7,053 nt of DNA from Pseudomonadota bacterium (GTDB taxonomy: Bacteria; Pseudomonadota; Alphaproteobacteria; Rhizobiales; Rhizobiaceae): contig JAEZXF010000277.1 in the NCBI GenBank assembly GCA_023419995.1, positions 1 through 7,053 of the forward strand, in the 5' to 3' direction. The translations under genes were made by a program, and so were the position numbers. Below the pieces are notes generated by a model, which made no database searches, was not told the origin of the DNA, and was given only the letters and a program-made list of their open reading frames with translations. Numbering within the stretch: position 1 is the first letter of the stretch; every line of letters begins with the position of its first letter. Below are positions 1 through 6,782 of the stretch, one piece after another.

Positions 1-773
1 GTGCCGCCATCGCGCTGGCGGCGGTCGCCATGGCCGTCACCGTCGGCGGCTCCGCCGGCCTGATCGGCGCGATCGTCGCCGGGGCTGCCGTGGGCCCGTG
101 GCTCTGCCGCGGCGACAACGGCGTCGCGGCAGGTCGGCTGGGCTTTCCGGTTTCCCGGCGCGCCGGCTACGCCGCGCTGGCCGCCTGCGCGCTGCTCTTC
201 GTCGTGCCGCCCCTGCTCGTATGGTCGGCGGACAGCCAGGCGCTTCGCCTGTTCGACGCCTTCTACCGCGCCGGTGCGCTGGTGTTCGGCGGCGGCCACG
301 TGGTCCTGCCCCTCTTGCAGGCCGAGGTGGTGGCGCCGGGATGGGTGACGAACGAGGCGTTCCTTGCCGGCTATGGCGTGGCGCAGGCGGTTCCGGGGCC
401 GCTCTTCACCTTCGCGGCCTATCTCGGTGCCGTCGGCGCACCGTGGCCCAACGGTGCGGCCGGCGCGGCGATCGCGCACGTCGCGATCTTCCTGCCCGGC
501 CTGCTCCTCGCCTACGGCATGCTGCCGTTCTGGGATGCGCTGCGGCGGCAGCCGAAGGCGCAGGCGGCAATGCGCGGCGCCAATGCCGCCGTCGTCGGCA
601 TCCTCGGCGCGGCGCTCTACGACCCCGTCTGGACCGGCGCGGTGCTGTCGGCCCCGGATTTCCTGCTGGCGCTCGCCGGCTTCCTGCTGCTGACGGTGTG
701 GCGCGCCCCGCCGTGGGCCGTCGTCGCCCTGCTGGCTGCGGCCGGCGCGACCGCGGGCCTGCTTCAGGCCTAG
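1..773 (+). CDS. chrA: Chromate transporter (ChrA family), C-terminal part; 5' end cut by the window
   Basis: This is the last 256 or so residues of a ChrA (CHR family) inner-membrane protein. The frame is open from base 3, so the ATG at 30 is an internal Met and not the start. Long-chain ChrA proteins are usually about 400 residues, so more than a third is missing to the left. Two family signatures are visible: an FGGGHVVLPLL segment (nt 285-317), followed by an AQAVPGPLFTFAAYLG segment (nt 381-428). These are the hallmarks of a CHR domain, here the second one. The rest is strongly hydrophobic with several likely membrane helices, including nt 480-540 and a final pair near nt 655-770. Characterised members export chromate, but many homologues are untested, so the substrate is inferred. 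It ends at TAG 771-773 and faces the methyltransferase gene convergently. It has no evident link with the glycan genes to its right. Confidence 0.9.
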   Translation, partial: AAIALAAVAMAVTVGGSAGLIGAIVAGAAVGPWLCRGDNGVAAGRLGFPVSRRAGYAALAACALLFVVPPLLVWSADSQALRLFDAFYRAGALVFGGGHVVLPLLQAEVVAPGWVTNEAFLAGYGVAQAVPGPLFTFAAYLGAVGAPWPNGAAGAAIAHVAIFLPGLLLAYGMLPFWDALRRQPKAQAAMRGANAAVVGILGAALYDPVWTGAVLSAPDFLLALAGFLLLTVWRAPPWAVVALLAAAGATAGLLQA

Positions 774-774
774 A

Positions 775-801
775 CGGGACCGCAGGTCGCGCCTTGTCCC
801 G
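775..801. terminator. Possible bidirectional terminator hairpin between convergent genes
   Basis: An exact 6 bp inverted repeat, CGGGAC (775-780) and GTCCCG (796-801), flanks a 15-base loop in which AGG and CCT could add a short inner stem. It lies in the 29 bp gap between the stop codons of chrA and the methyltransferase gene, where a shared terminator would be expected. There is no T-run on either side, so it is not a canonical intrinsic terminator. In such GC-rich DNA a 6 bp match could also arise by chance. Confidence 0.3.
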
Positions 802-802
802 C

Positions 803-1879
803 CTAAGCCTGCCGCGTGGAGCGGGCGACGATCAGCGCGCCGGTGTTGCGGGTGTTGATCGCGGCGAAGTAGTAGGGCTCGGCCCTCTCGATCACCACCT
901 TGCCCTCCCCGGCGAGGGTCAGCATGATCAGGAACAGGTTTCGGTTGTAGCCGCCATAGGGTCCGTCGGCGGCGTTCGGCGGCCGCGACATGTCCGCGTC
1001 GTTGGCGGGACCGGCGATCTGCCAGCCCACCGGCTCGATGTGGACGAAGGTGACGCGCTTGCCTTCGAGCGCGAGGAAGTCGTCGAACATGGCGCGGTCG
1101 AGATAGGGCACCTGCTCGATCGAATGCGAGGAGAAGACGACCACGTTGCGGCGCGGCGAGGCGGCGACGACGTCGATGATGTTGGCATGGGCGTAGTAGT
1201 CGAACGGCACGGAGGTGATGGGCAGCCTCGCCTTTTCGGCGACGAGCGCCGTCGAACGCCGCCCCGAGGCGGTCAGCTCGCCCGAAACCACCTCGATGCC
1301 CGGGAAGGCGGCGCAGAAGGCGATCGAATAGCGGCCCCAGCCGCTGCCGAGATCGACGATCAGCGTGTCGGAATCGACCAGCGGCGCGACGGCCTCGAGC
1401 GTCATTCTGGCCGCGCCGTCGACCGCCTCGCCGAGCGTGCCGACGATCTGCCGGCCGTGCTCGATGCGGGGCGCGCGGCCGACGAGCTCGACATAGCCGA
1501 CTTCGGTAAGGCCCGGCTGCCGGCGCTGCGCCAGCGAAAGGCGCAGCCGGCGCCACAGGCTCTTCAGCGGGCTGCCCTGCCGCCCGAGCTGCTTCAGGCC
1601 CCACCCGGCGTTCAGCACGAACTCCCGGATCGAAAGCCGCCGGCGTACCTCATCGAAGGTCGACGGCGTGATCTCCTCGCGTTCCAGGACCGCGAAGGCG
1701 GTCTCGGCCCAGTAGTTGTCGTACTGGCCGGTGATGGGCGCGGCCGCCGCCCGCGCCGCCGGCGACGGCGCCAGCAGCGACGCCTCCTCGATCGAGGTCA
1801 TCGCCCGCATGATCGCGGCCTGCTCGGCCGGGGACCGGCGGACCGGCGATGCATCGGCTTTCGGGGAGGAAGTCTGCAT
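803..1879 (-). CDS. SAM-dependent methyltransferase, putative sugar O-methyltransferase
   Basis: This 358-residue soluble protein has a class I (Rossmann-fold) methyltransferase core. The SAM-binding motif I is LIVDLGSGWGRYS at about residues 173-185. The acidic residue after the next strand is probably E201 (VVSGEL). Later core strands include VVVFSSHSIEQVP (about 246-258) and VTFVHIEPVGWQ (about 276-287). The N-terminal 160 residues are alpha-helical in character, with a YDNYWAE segment at about 53-59 resembling the lead-in of putative sugar O-methyltransferases. No signal peptide or membrane segment is seen. The ATG at 1879 is preceded by AGGA (1887-1890) at 7 bases spacing, which supports this start. 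It is the last gene of the rhamnose unit, 51 bp after rfbA, and is probably co-transcribed. That context suggests methylation of rhamnose or another residue of the same glycan. The fold is well supported; the acceptor is inference, and methylation of a lipid or small molecule cannot be excluded. Confidence 0.75.
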   Translation of the reverse strand: MQTSSPKADASPVRRSPAEQAAIMRAMTSIEEASLLAPSPAARAAAAPITGQYDNYWAETAFAVLEREEITPSTFDEVRRRLSIREFVLNAGWGLKQLGRQGSPLKSLWRRLRLSLAQRRQPGLTEVGYVELVGRAPRIEHGRQIVGTLGEAVDGAARMTLEAVAPLVDSDTLIVDLGSGWGRYSIAFCAAFPGIEVVSGELTASGRRSTALVAEKARLPITSVPFDYYAHANIIDVVAASPRRNVVVFSSHSIEQVPYLDRAMFDDFLALEGKRVTFVHIEPVGWQIAGPANDADMSRPPNAADGPYGGYNRNLFLIMLTLAGEGKVVIERAEPYYFAAINTRNTGALIVARSTRQA

Positions 1880-1930
1880 GGTCTGGTCCTGTCGGAGGTC
1901 GGATTGCAGGGAACGGGGAGCCTGCTCGGG
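1880..1930 (-). other. 51 bp spacer between rfbA and the methyltransferase gene
   Basis: This is the only real gap inside the minus-strand unit; the other junctions overlap by 4 bp. It carries the Shine-Dalgarno-like AGGA (1887-1890) of the methyltransferase gene. A weak 5 bp inverted repeat, GCAGG (1906-1910) and CCTGC (1921-1925), sits just after the rfbA stop. There is no U-run to make it a terminator and no clear promoter hexamers, so read-through from rfbA is the simplest reading. Confidence 0.4.
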
Positions 1931-2815
1931 TCAGGAACCCGCTCGTTCCCGCAGGACGGTCTCGAGATGGCGTCCATAGTCGTTGCCGCGGAAGCTGCGG
2001 GCCAGCGCGGCGAAACGCTCCGCGTCGATGAAGCCCCTGCGGAAGGCGATCTCGTCCGGCGAGCCGACCTGAAGGCCCTGCCGCTCGGACAGCGTGCGCA
2101 CGAAATTGCCGGCGTCGAGCAGGCTCGCATGGGTGCCGGTGTCGAGCCAGGCGAAGCCGCGGCCCATGCGGCGCACGCCGAGGCTGCCTTCGTCGAGGTA
2201 GAGGGTGAGGAGGTCGGCGATCTCCAGCTCGCCGCGCGGCGACGGGCGGATCGAGGCGGCGAGGTCCGGCGCGCGCCCGTCGAGATAGTAGAGCCCGGTC
2301 ACGGCGTAGTTGGAGGGCGCGTGGGCCGGCTTCTCGACAATGGCGCGCGGCTGGTCGTCCCCGGCGAAGTCGATGACGCCGTAGCGCTCGGGGTCGGCGA
2401 CGCGATAGCCGACCACGGTGCCGCCATGGGCGACAGCGTCGGCCGCCGCCAGCATCTCGGGCAGGCCGTGGCCGAAGAAGATGTTGTCGCCCAGCACCAT
2501 CGCCGACGGTGCGCCGGCAAGGAAGTCGCGCGCCAGCAGATAGGCCTGCGCGAGGCCGTCCGGCGAAGGCTGGACGATGTAGGTGAAGGAGAGCCCCCAC
2601 TGCGAGCCGTCGCCCAGCAGGCGCACGAACTGCGGCTGGTCCTGCGGCGTGGTGATGATGGCGATCTCGCGGATGCCGCCCAGCATCAGCACCGACAGCG
2701 GATAGTAGATCATCGGCTTGTCGTAGATGGGCAGGAGCTGCTTGGAGACGCCGAGCGTGATGGGCCACAGCCGCGTGCCCGAGCCGCCTGCGAGGATGAT
2801 GCCCTTGCGTTTCAT
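1931..2815 (-). CDS. rfbA: Glucose-1-phosphate thymidylyltransferase (dTDP-glucose pyrophosphorylase)
   Basis: RmlA/RfbA joins dTTP and glucose-1-phosphate to give dTDP-glucose, the first step of dTDP-L-rhamnose synthesis in the cytoplasm. At 294 residues it has normal family length. Motifs in order are: GGSGTRLWPIT nucleotide-binding loop (10-20), SKQLLP with the conserved Lys (24-29), PSPDGLAQA (83-91), LGDNIFFG with the metal-binding Asp (108-115), EKP (161-163), YAVTGLYYLD (170-179), ELEIADL (196-202) and WLDTGTH (223-229). The frame stays open upstream to 2977, but those extra 54 codons are the rfbD gene read in another frame and do not look like this family. The ATG at 2815 begins [11 protein letters not shown] as expected and has a strong GGAGG seven bases upstream (2823-2827). 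The ATG overlaps the rfbD stop (ATGA), which suggests translational coupling. RfbA enzymes are typically feedback-inhibited by dTDP-rhamnose. Confidence 0.97.
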   Translation of the reverse strand: MKRKGIILAGGSGTRLWPITLGVSKQLLPIYDKPMIYYPLSVLMLGGIREIAIITTPQDQPQFVRLLGDGSQWGLSFTYIVQPSPDGLAQAYLLARDFLAGAPSAMVLGDNIFFGHGLPEMLAAADAVAHGGTVVGYRVADPERYGVIDFAGDDQPRAIVEKPAHAPSNYAVTGLYYLDGRAPDLAASIRPSPRGELEIADLLTLYLDEGSLGVRRMGRGFAWLDTGTHASLLDAGNFVRTLSERQGLQVGSPDEIAFRRGFIDAERFAALARSFRGNDYGRHLETVLRERAGS

Positions 2816-3672
2816 GCCAACGCCTCCAGTTCGGCCAGCACGTCCTGCAGGCCCGCGCGCCAGTCGGGCCGGCCGATCCCGAACGCCTCCTCGAAGCCCG
2901 CGCAGTCGAGTCGCGAGTTCAGCGGCCGCCGCGCCGGCGTCGGATAGCCGCTGGTCGGTATGTCGCGCACGTGGCACGAAAGCCCCGCCGCCCGCATGAC
3001 CGCGCGGGCGAACTCCGCCCAGCTCGTGTCCGGCTGCCCGGCGAAATGATGCGTGCCGCCCTCCGCGCCCGCGGCCATCGCCCGGGCGGACCCGAGCAGC
3101 GCATCCGCGATCGCCGCGGCGGGCGTCGGCCCGCCCGTCTGGTCGGCCACCACGTCGATGGCGGTTCGCGCGGCGCCGAGCGCCAGCATCGTCTTGACGA
3201 AGTTGCCGCCATGGGCGGAGAAAACCCAGCTCGTCCGCAGGATCAGATGCCGCGCGCCCGAGCGGCGCACGGCGATCTCCCCGGCGAGCTTCGAGCGGCC
3301 ATAGGCGTTGAGCGGCCCTGCCTCGTCATCCGGCGCGCAGGGCCTGTCGCCCGAGCCGTCGAAGACGTAGTCGGTGGAGAGATGCAGCAGCGGCAGGCCC
3401 CGCGCCGCGCAGGCCGCGGCCATCGCGCCCGGCGCCGCGCCGTTGACGAGGGTTGCGGCCTCTTCCCGCGCCTCGGCGCGGTCGACCGCGGTCCAGGCGG
3501 CGCAGTTGACCCCCGCATCCGCCCCCGCCGTCTCGATGACGCGCGCGCAGCTTTCGGGGCGGGCCAGATCGGCCTCGGCGCGGTCGGGCACGAGGATCGT
3601 CGTCTCGCCGGACGCGCGGCGCACGACTTCGCGACCGACCTGGCCGGTCGACCCGAACAGAAGCAGCCTCAC
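2812..3672 (-). CDS. rfbD: dTDP-4-dehydrorhamnose reductase
   Basis: RmlD/RfbD reduces dTDP-4-keto-L-rhamnose to dTDP-L-rhamnose with NAD(P)H, the final step of the pathway. The product is 286 residues, normal for this short-chain dehydrogenase/reductase family. Visible motifs are the Rossmann loop GSTGQVG (7-13), STDYVFDG (99-106), catalytic YGRSK with Tyr124 and Lys128, ADQTGGPT (176-183), and RPLNSRLD near the C-terminus (249-256). The start is a GTG at 3670-3672 that overlaps the rfbB TGA (GTGA), with a G-rich stretch (3680-3684) seven bases upstream. The frame has no upstream stop until well past 4887, so a search for the longest ORF or an ATG start would wrongly fuse it to antisense-like sequence. 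Its own TGA overlaps the rfbA ATG. No defects are seen in the catalytic residues. Confidence 0.96.
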   Translation of the reverse strand: MRLLLFGSTGQVGREVVRRASGETTILVPDRAEADLARPESCARVIETAGADAGVNCAAWTAVDRAEAREEAATLVNGAAPGAMAAACAARGLPLLHLSTDYVFDGSGDRPCAPDDEAGPLNAYGRSKLAGEIAVRRSGARHLILRTSWVFSAHGGNFVKTMLALGAARTAIDVVADQTGGPTPAAAIADALLGSARAMAAGAEGGTHHFAGQPDTSWAEFARAVMRAAGLSCHVRDIPTSGYPTPARRPLNSRLDCAGFEEAFGIGRPDWRAGLQDVLAELEALA

Positions 3673-4709
3673 CCGCCGACCCCCAGCCGCTGCCCGACGC
3701 CGCGCCGCTCCTGGAGCGGCCGCCACCAGGCTTCGTTGTCGAGGAACCACTCCACCGTCCGCTGCAGGCCGTCGGCCAGGGCAACGGACGGCTGCCAGCC
3801 GAGCTCGGCGCGGATGCGGCTGCTGTCGACGGCATAGCGCAGGTCGTGCCCCGGCCGGTCGGCGACGAAGGAGATCAGCCTGTCGTGCGGTGCCGCCTCG
3901 GGGCGCAGCCGGTCGAGGATGGCGCAGATCATGCGCACGAGGTCGATGTTGGCGACCTCCGCGCCGCCGCCGATATTGTAGCTCTCGCCGACGCTGCCTC
4001 TTTCGAGCACGGCGAGCAGGGCCCGCGCGTGGTCGTCGACGAACAGCCAGTCGCGCACGTTCTCGCCCGTGCCGTAGACCGGGACCGGCTTGCCGGCGAG
4101 CGCGTTCAGGATCACCACCGGGATCAGCTTCTCGGGGAAGTGATAGGGCCCGTAATTGTTCGAACAGTTGGTGATGACGGCCGGCAGGCCGTAGGTGCGG
4201 TGCCAGGAGCGGACGAGATGGTCGGACGCGGCCTTGGAGGCCGAATAGGGGCTGTTCGGCGCGTAGGGCGTCTCCTCGGTGAACGCCCCGGTCTCGCCGA
4301 GGCTGCCGTAGACCTCGTCCGTGGAGACGTGGACGAAGCGGAAGCCGGCCGGACGGCCTGCCTCCGTCCAGTGCCGGCGGGCCGCCTCGAGCAGGTTGAA
4401 GGTTCCGGTGACGTTGGTCTCGATGAAGTCGGCCGGGCCGTCGATCGAGCGGTCGACATGGCTCTCGGCCGCCAGATGCAGCACGGCCTGCGGCGCATGC
4501 TCGCCGAAGATGCGCGCCAGCGCGGCGCGGTCGCGTATGTCGGCATGCTCGAAACGGTAGCGCGGCGAGCCGGCGATCGGCGCGAGGTTCTCGATGCAGC
4601 CCGAATAGGTGAGCGCATCGAGGACGGTCACGTCGTGGCCCTGCGCCACGGCCTGCCGCGCCACGGCGGAGCCGATGAAACCCGCGCCACCGGTGACCAG
4701 CAGCTTCAT
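3669..4709 (-). CDS. rfbB: dTDP-glucose 4,6-dehydratase
   Basis: RmlB/RfbB converts dTDP-glucose to dTDP-4-keto-6-deoxyglucose with bound NAD+, the second step toward dTDP-rhamnose. The product is 346 residues, normal for this extended SDR family. Motifs are the NAD-binding TGGAGFIG (6-13), [10 protein letters not shown] (80-89), catalytic STDEVYG with Thr130-Asp131-Glu132, YSASK with Tyr155 and Lys159, the [17 protein letters not shown] stretch (181-197), [15 protein letters not shown] (213-227), and RPGHDLRYA (285-293). The ATG overlaps the rfbC TGA (ATGA at 4706-4709) and the stop overlaps the rfbD GTG. Both junctions suggest translational coupling, as the gene has only a weak Shine-Dalgarno sequence of its own. 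The C-terminal dozen residues are a Gly/Arg-rich tail of no obvious function. Confidence 0.97.
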   Translation of the reverse strand: MKLLVTGGAGFIGSAVARQAVAQGHDVTVLDALTYSGCIENLAPIAGSPRYRFEHADIRDRAALARIFGEHAPQAVLHLAAESHVDRSIDGPADFIETNVTGTFNLLEAARRHWTEAGRPAGFRFVHVSTDEVYGSLGETGAFTEETPYAPNSPYSASKAASDHLVRSWHRTYGLPAVITNCSNNYGPYHFPEKLIPVVILNALAGKPVPVYGTGENVRDWLFVDDHARALLAVLERGSVGESYNIGGGAEVANIDLVRMICAILDRLRPEAAPHDRLISFVADRPGHDLRYAVDSSRIRAELGWQPSVALADGLQRTVEWFLDNEAWWRPLQERRGVGQRLGVGG

Positions 4710-5278
4710 CGCGCGCCGTCCCAGACGAAGGGGCTGTCGAGGGCGACCAGCGGCGGCGCGTCCGCGTCCTTCGGCGACAGAACGGGCCTGCCTTCGAGCG
4801 GCCAGTCGATGCCGCAGCTGTCCCAGCGCACGGCGCCCTCATGCGCCGGCGCATAGCCGGCCGAGCACTTGTACTGCACCTCGGCATCGTCGGTGAGGGT
4901 GAGATAGCCGTGCGCGAAGCCTTCCGGGACGAAGAGCTGGCGGCCGTTCTCCTCGCTCAGCTCCTCGGCCGCCCACCGGCCATAGGTCGGCGACCCCTTG
5001 CGGATGTCGACGGCGACGTCGAGCACCGCGCCGCGCGAGCAGCGGACCAGCTTGGCCTGGGCATGCGGCGGCGCCTGGAAATGCAGTCCGCGCAGGGTGT
5101 TCCGGTCGCGCGAGAATGCATGATTGTCCTGGACGAAGTCGACTTCCAGCCCCGCCGCGGCCGGGCCGGCCGCGCTCCAGCTCTCGCAGAACCAGCCGCG
5201 CTCGTCGCGATGGCGGCGCGGGACGAGGACCAGCACCCCCGGCAGCGGGGTCTCTTCGACTGTTGGCGATGACGACAT
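4706..5278 (-). CDS. rfbC: dTDP-4-dehydrorhamnose 3,5-epimerase
   Basis: RmlC/RfbC epimerises C3 and C5 of dTDP-4-keto-6-deoxyglucose to dTDP-4-keto-L-rhamnose, the third pathway step. The product is 190 residues, a normal length for this cupin-fold enzyme. Visible are DERGWF (25-30), the [19 protein letters not shown] block with likely catalytic base His66 (50-68), a [16 protein letters not shown] strand (76-91), [13 protein letters not shown] (116-128), VQYKCSAGY with likely catalytic Tyr136, and LSPKD (167-171). It is the first gene of the minus-strand unit. The ATG at 5278 gives the expected short N-terminus before [12 protein letters not shown] sequence. The frame is open further upstream without an ATG, GTG or TTG over at least 100 bases. 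The ribosome-binding site is weak, ACGGG four bases from the start, and lies in a possible hairpin described separately. Confidence 0.97.
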   Translation of the reverse strand: MSSSPTVEETPLPGVLVLVPRRHRDERGWFCESWSAAGPAAAGLEVDFVQDNHAFSRDRNTLRGLHFQAPPHAQAKLVRCSRGAVLDVAVDIRKGSPTYGRWAAEELSEENGRQLFVPEGFAHGYLTLTDDAEVQYKCSAGYAPAHEGAVRWDSCGIDWPLEGRPVLSPKDADAPPLVALDSPFVWDGAR

Positions 5279-5281
5279 TGA

Positions 5282-5317
5282 ACCCGTTGAAGCCTCGTCT
5301 CGACGGGTATGGACCCG
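5282..5317 (-). promoter_or_regulatory. Possible alternative hairpins in the rfbC leader
   Basis: On the rfbC mRNA strand three short words occur in order: CGGGT (5317-5313), ACCCGT (5308-5303) and ACGGGT (5287-5282). The last ends three bases before the ATG. The middle word can pair either with the first (5 bp stem, loop CCAT) or with the third (6 bp stem, 15-base loop). The third word overlaps the only plausible ribosome-binding sequence. The two pairings are mutually exclusive. The matches are exact, but the stems are short and chance is a real alternative in GC-rich DNA. Confidence 0.2.
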
Positions 5318-5335
5318 ATGCGGCTTATGCCTTAC

Positions 5336-5351
5336 ACGGCTTGGCAGCCGT
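5336..5351. repeat. Perfect 6 bp inverted repeat with 4 bp spacer
   Basis: ACGGCT (5336-5341) and AGCCGT (5346-5351) are exact reverse complements separated by TGGC. The repeat sits near the middle of the divergent gap, 52 bases before the GTG of the 456-residue gene and 57 bases before the rfbC ATG. A dimeric regulator could bind here. A transcript hairpin is equally possible, and there is no T-run to make it a terminator. Confidence 0.35.
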
Positions 5352-5403
5352 TTCGCAACAGCATCGCGAAGCGTGACGCACCCTCACGCGGCAGGTTTCA
5401 GAA

Positions 5404-6774
5404 GTGTCGAACGAAAAACGAGTGTTTCTCGTCGGTTTCCGGACGATCGAGTTCCAGAAGCTGCGGGAGATCGGCGTCAACGTGCAGGCTTTCGTCGAAG
5501 TCCGCGAGCGGAGCGATGCGCCCTACGACACCGGCGTCGAGACGTACCCGCACTTCGAGACTGTCCGCTGCGAGATCGATCCCCCGGCCGGTGTCGCCAT
5601 GAGCGCCGAGATGAAGCGCGAGCTCTACCGGCTCGCCTTCCCGATGTTCCGCCGACACTATTCGCGCACGGCGTTCGCCCGCAGCATGTCGATGCGCAGC
5701 TGGACCAACCTCGACAACCTCTTCTTCCTCTCCGCCGCGTTCTACCACGATGTGCTGTCCCGGAACCGGATAGACACCGTCGTCTTCTCGAACTTCCCGC
5801 ACGAGGGGTCGTTCATCATCCTCTACCATCTCGCAAAGCTGCTCGGGATGGAGACGGTCATAACCTCGCAGTCGAACTTCACCAGCCTGCTGTGGATCGT
5901 GCGCGACATCGAGGATTTCGGCACCTTCGCCACCATCCCCGGCGCGGGGGCGGCCCTGCCCCCGCCGGCGGAGCCGGAGGTGCCGTTCTACATGAAGCGC
6001 GCGGGGAAGTTCCGCCGGATGGCCGAGACGTCGGTCCGGGTCGCCGGCGAGACGGTGAAGATGGCGGCCAAGATCGTCACCCTGAAGGTCCTCTACGACC
6101 GGCCCTCGGTCGACCGCAACATGAACCGCCTGGTCCAGGCCGTCGACCGCTGGCGCCTCGGCAACCCCAGCCCGCGCGACATCGCCGAGGTCGACCTCGA
6201 CCTGCCCTTCGTCTACTTCCCGCTGCACCTGCAGCCGGAGATGACCACCGACACCTGGGGGCTGGACTATGGCGACCAGCTCCTCGCCATCGAGGAGCTG
6301 GCGGCCGCCCTGCCGGAGGGCATGCTCATCTACGCCAAGGAAAACCCGGTGCAGACGCGGTTCATGCGCGAGGACAGCTTCTACCGGCGGCTGCGGATGA
6401 TTCCCAACCTGAGATACGTCTCGCCGGAGGTGCCGAGCTTCGAGCTCATCCGCCGCTCGCGCTGCGTGGCGACCATCAGCGGCACCGCCGGCTGGGAGGC
6501 CGCGCTGATGGGCAAGGGCGCGATCCATTTCGGCGTCGCCTGGTATTCGAGCCTGCCGGGCGTGTTCCGCTGGCAGGGAGCGGAGACGCTGCAGCAGGCC
6601 CTGGCGCACCGGCCTGACCGCGCCGCCTTCGAAACCGCCTTCGACGCCCTGTCGCGCAAGCTCTATCCGGGCGTCGTCGATCCGGCCTACGAGGAGATCG
6701 TGCCCGACTTCGACAGGCAGGCCGCCGCCCGCGACGTCGCGGCGTCGCTGGCCTCGGTCGTGCGCGGGAGCTGA
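5404..6774 (+). CDS. Capsule polysaccharide synthesis-like protein (KpsC/KpsS-like), putative glycosyltransferase
   Basis: This 456-residue soluble protein has no signal peptide or clear membrane helix. The C-terminal half resembles capsule polysaccharide synthesis proteins related to KpsC/KpsS. It has a FVYFPLHLQPEMTTDTWG strand-loop (269-286), IYAKENPVQ (309-317), and ISGTAGWEAALMGKGAIHFG followed by AWYSSLPGV (358-387). That last block is the kind of Gly- and Ala-rich region where such GT-B-like enzymes bind the sugar donor. The N-terminal half starts with a Rossmann-like strand (KRVFLVGF, 5-12) and includes VVFSNFPHEGSFIILYHLAKLLG (126-148), also typical of these proteins. KpsC and KpsS are beta-Kdo transferases, so transfer of an acidic sugar is a reasonable but untested guess. 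The start is GTG at 5404. An in-frame TGA at 5374-5376 and no other start between force this choice, and a weak AGG (5393-5395) precedes it. It is divergent from rfbC and ends 8 bp from the nonulosonate synthase gene. Confidence 0.72.
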   Translation: MSNEKRVFLVGFRTIEFQKLREIGVNVQAFVEVRERSDAPYDTGVETYPHFETVRCEIDPPAGVAMSAEMKRELYRLAFPMFRRHYSRTAFARSMSMRSWTNLDNLFFLSAAFYHDVLSRNRIDTVVFSNFPHEGSFIILYHLAKLLGMETVITSQSNFTSLLWIVRDIEDFGTFATIPGAGAALPPPAEPEVPFYMKRAGKFRRMAETSVRVAGETVKMAAKIVTLKVLYDRPSVDRNMNRLVQAVDRWRLGNPSPRDIAEVDLDLPFVYFPLHLQPEMTTDTWGLDYGDQLLAIEELAAALPEGMLIYAKENPVQTRFMREDSFYRRLRMIPNLRYVSPEVPSFELIRRSRCVATISGTAGWEAALMGKGAIHFGVAWYSSLPGVFRWQGAETLQQALAHRPDRAAFETAFDALSRKLYPGVVDPAYEEIVPDFDRQAAARDVAASLASVVRGS

Positions 6775-6782
6775 GCGGTCAA

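Larger units (their letters stand above)
5279..5403. promoter_or_regulatory. Divergent intergenic region between rfbC and the 456-residue gene, expected to hold both promoters
   Basis: This 125 bp gap separates two divergently transcribed units, so promoters for both should lie here or just inside the genes. I see no convincing -35/-10 pair on either strand; candidates such as TTGGCA at 5341-5346 lack a good -10 partner. What is visible is a perfect inverted repeat ACGGCT-TGGC-AGCCGT at 5336-5351, which could be an operator or an RNA hairpin. A cluster of complementary ACCCG/CGGGT words also lies at 5282-5317. The role as promoter region is inferred from gene arrangement only. Confidence 0.5.

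Noticed and set aside
98..2947. A 949-codon open frame on the + strand running across chrA, the methyltransferase and rfbA.
   Set aside because: It is antisense or out of frame to clearly recognised genes, is extremely rich in Arg, Ala and Gly, and has no family motifs. Long empty frames are expected in DNA of this GC content.
2816..2977. 54-codon N-terminal extension of rfbA.
   Set aside because: It lies within the rfbD C-terminus in another frame and lacks family similarity. The ATG at 2815 has a strong GGAGG and the standard RmlA N-terminus.
3673..4887. N-terminal extension of the rfbD frame (about 405 codons beyond the GTG).
   Set aside because: The extension is Arg/Ala-rich shadow sequence across rfbB. 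Real rfbD homology begins exactly at the GTG that overlaps the rfbB stop.
5341..5369. Sigma-70-like promoter with TTGGCA at 5341-5346.
   Set aside because: At 17 bp spacing the -10 position reads TCGCGA, a poor match. The TTGGCA also overlaps the inverted repeat, so it may be coincidental.
5124..6617. A 497-codon + strand open frame overlapping the 456-residue gene, and a 462-codon frame opposite it.
   Set aside because: Both are low-complexity, charged and Arg-rich shadows. The frame at 5404-6774 has coherent hydrophobic strands and capsule-synthesis motifs.
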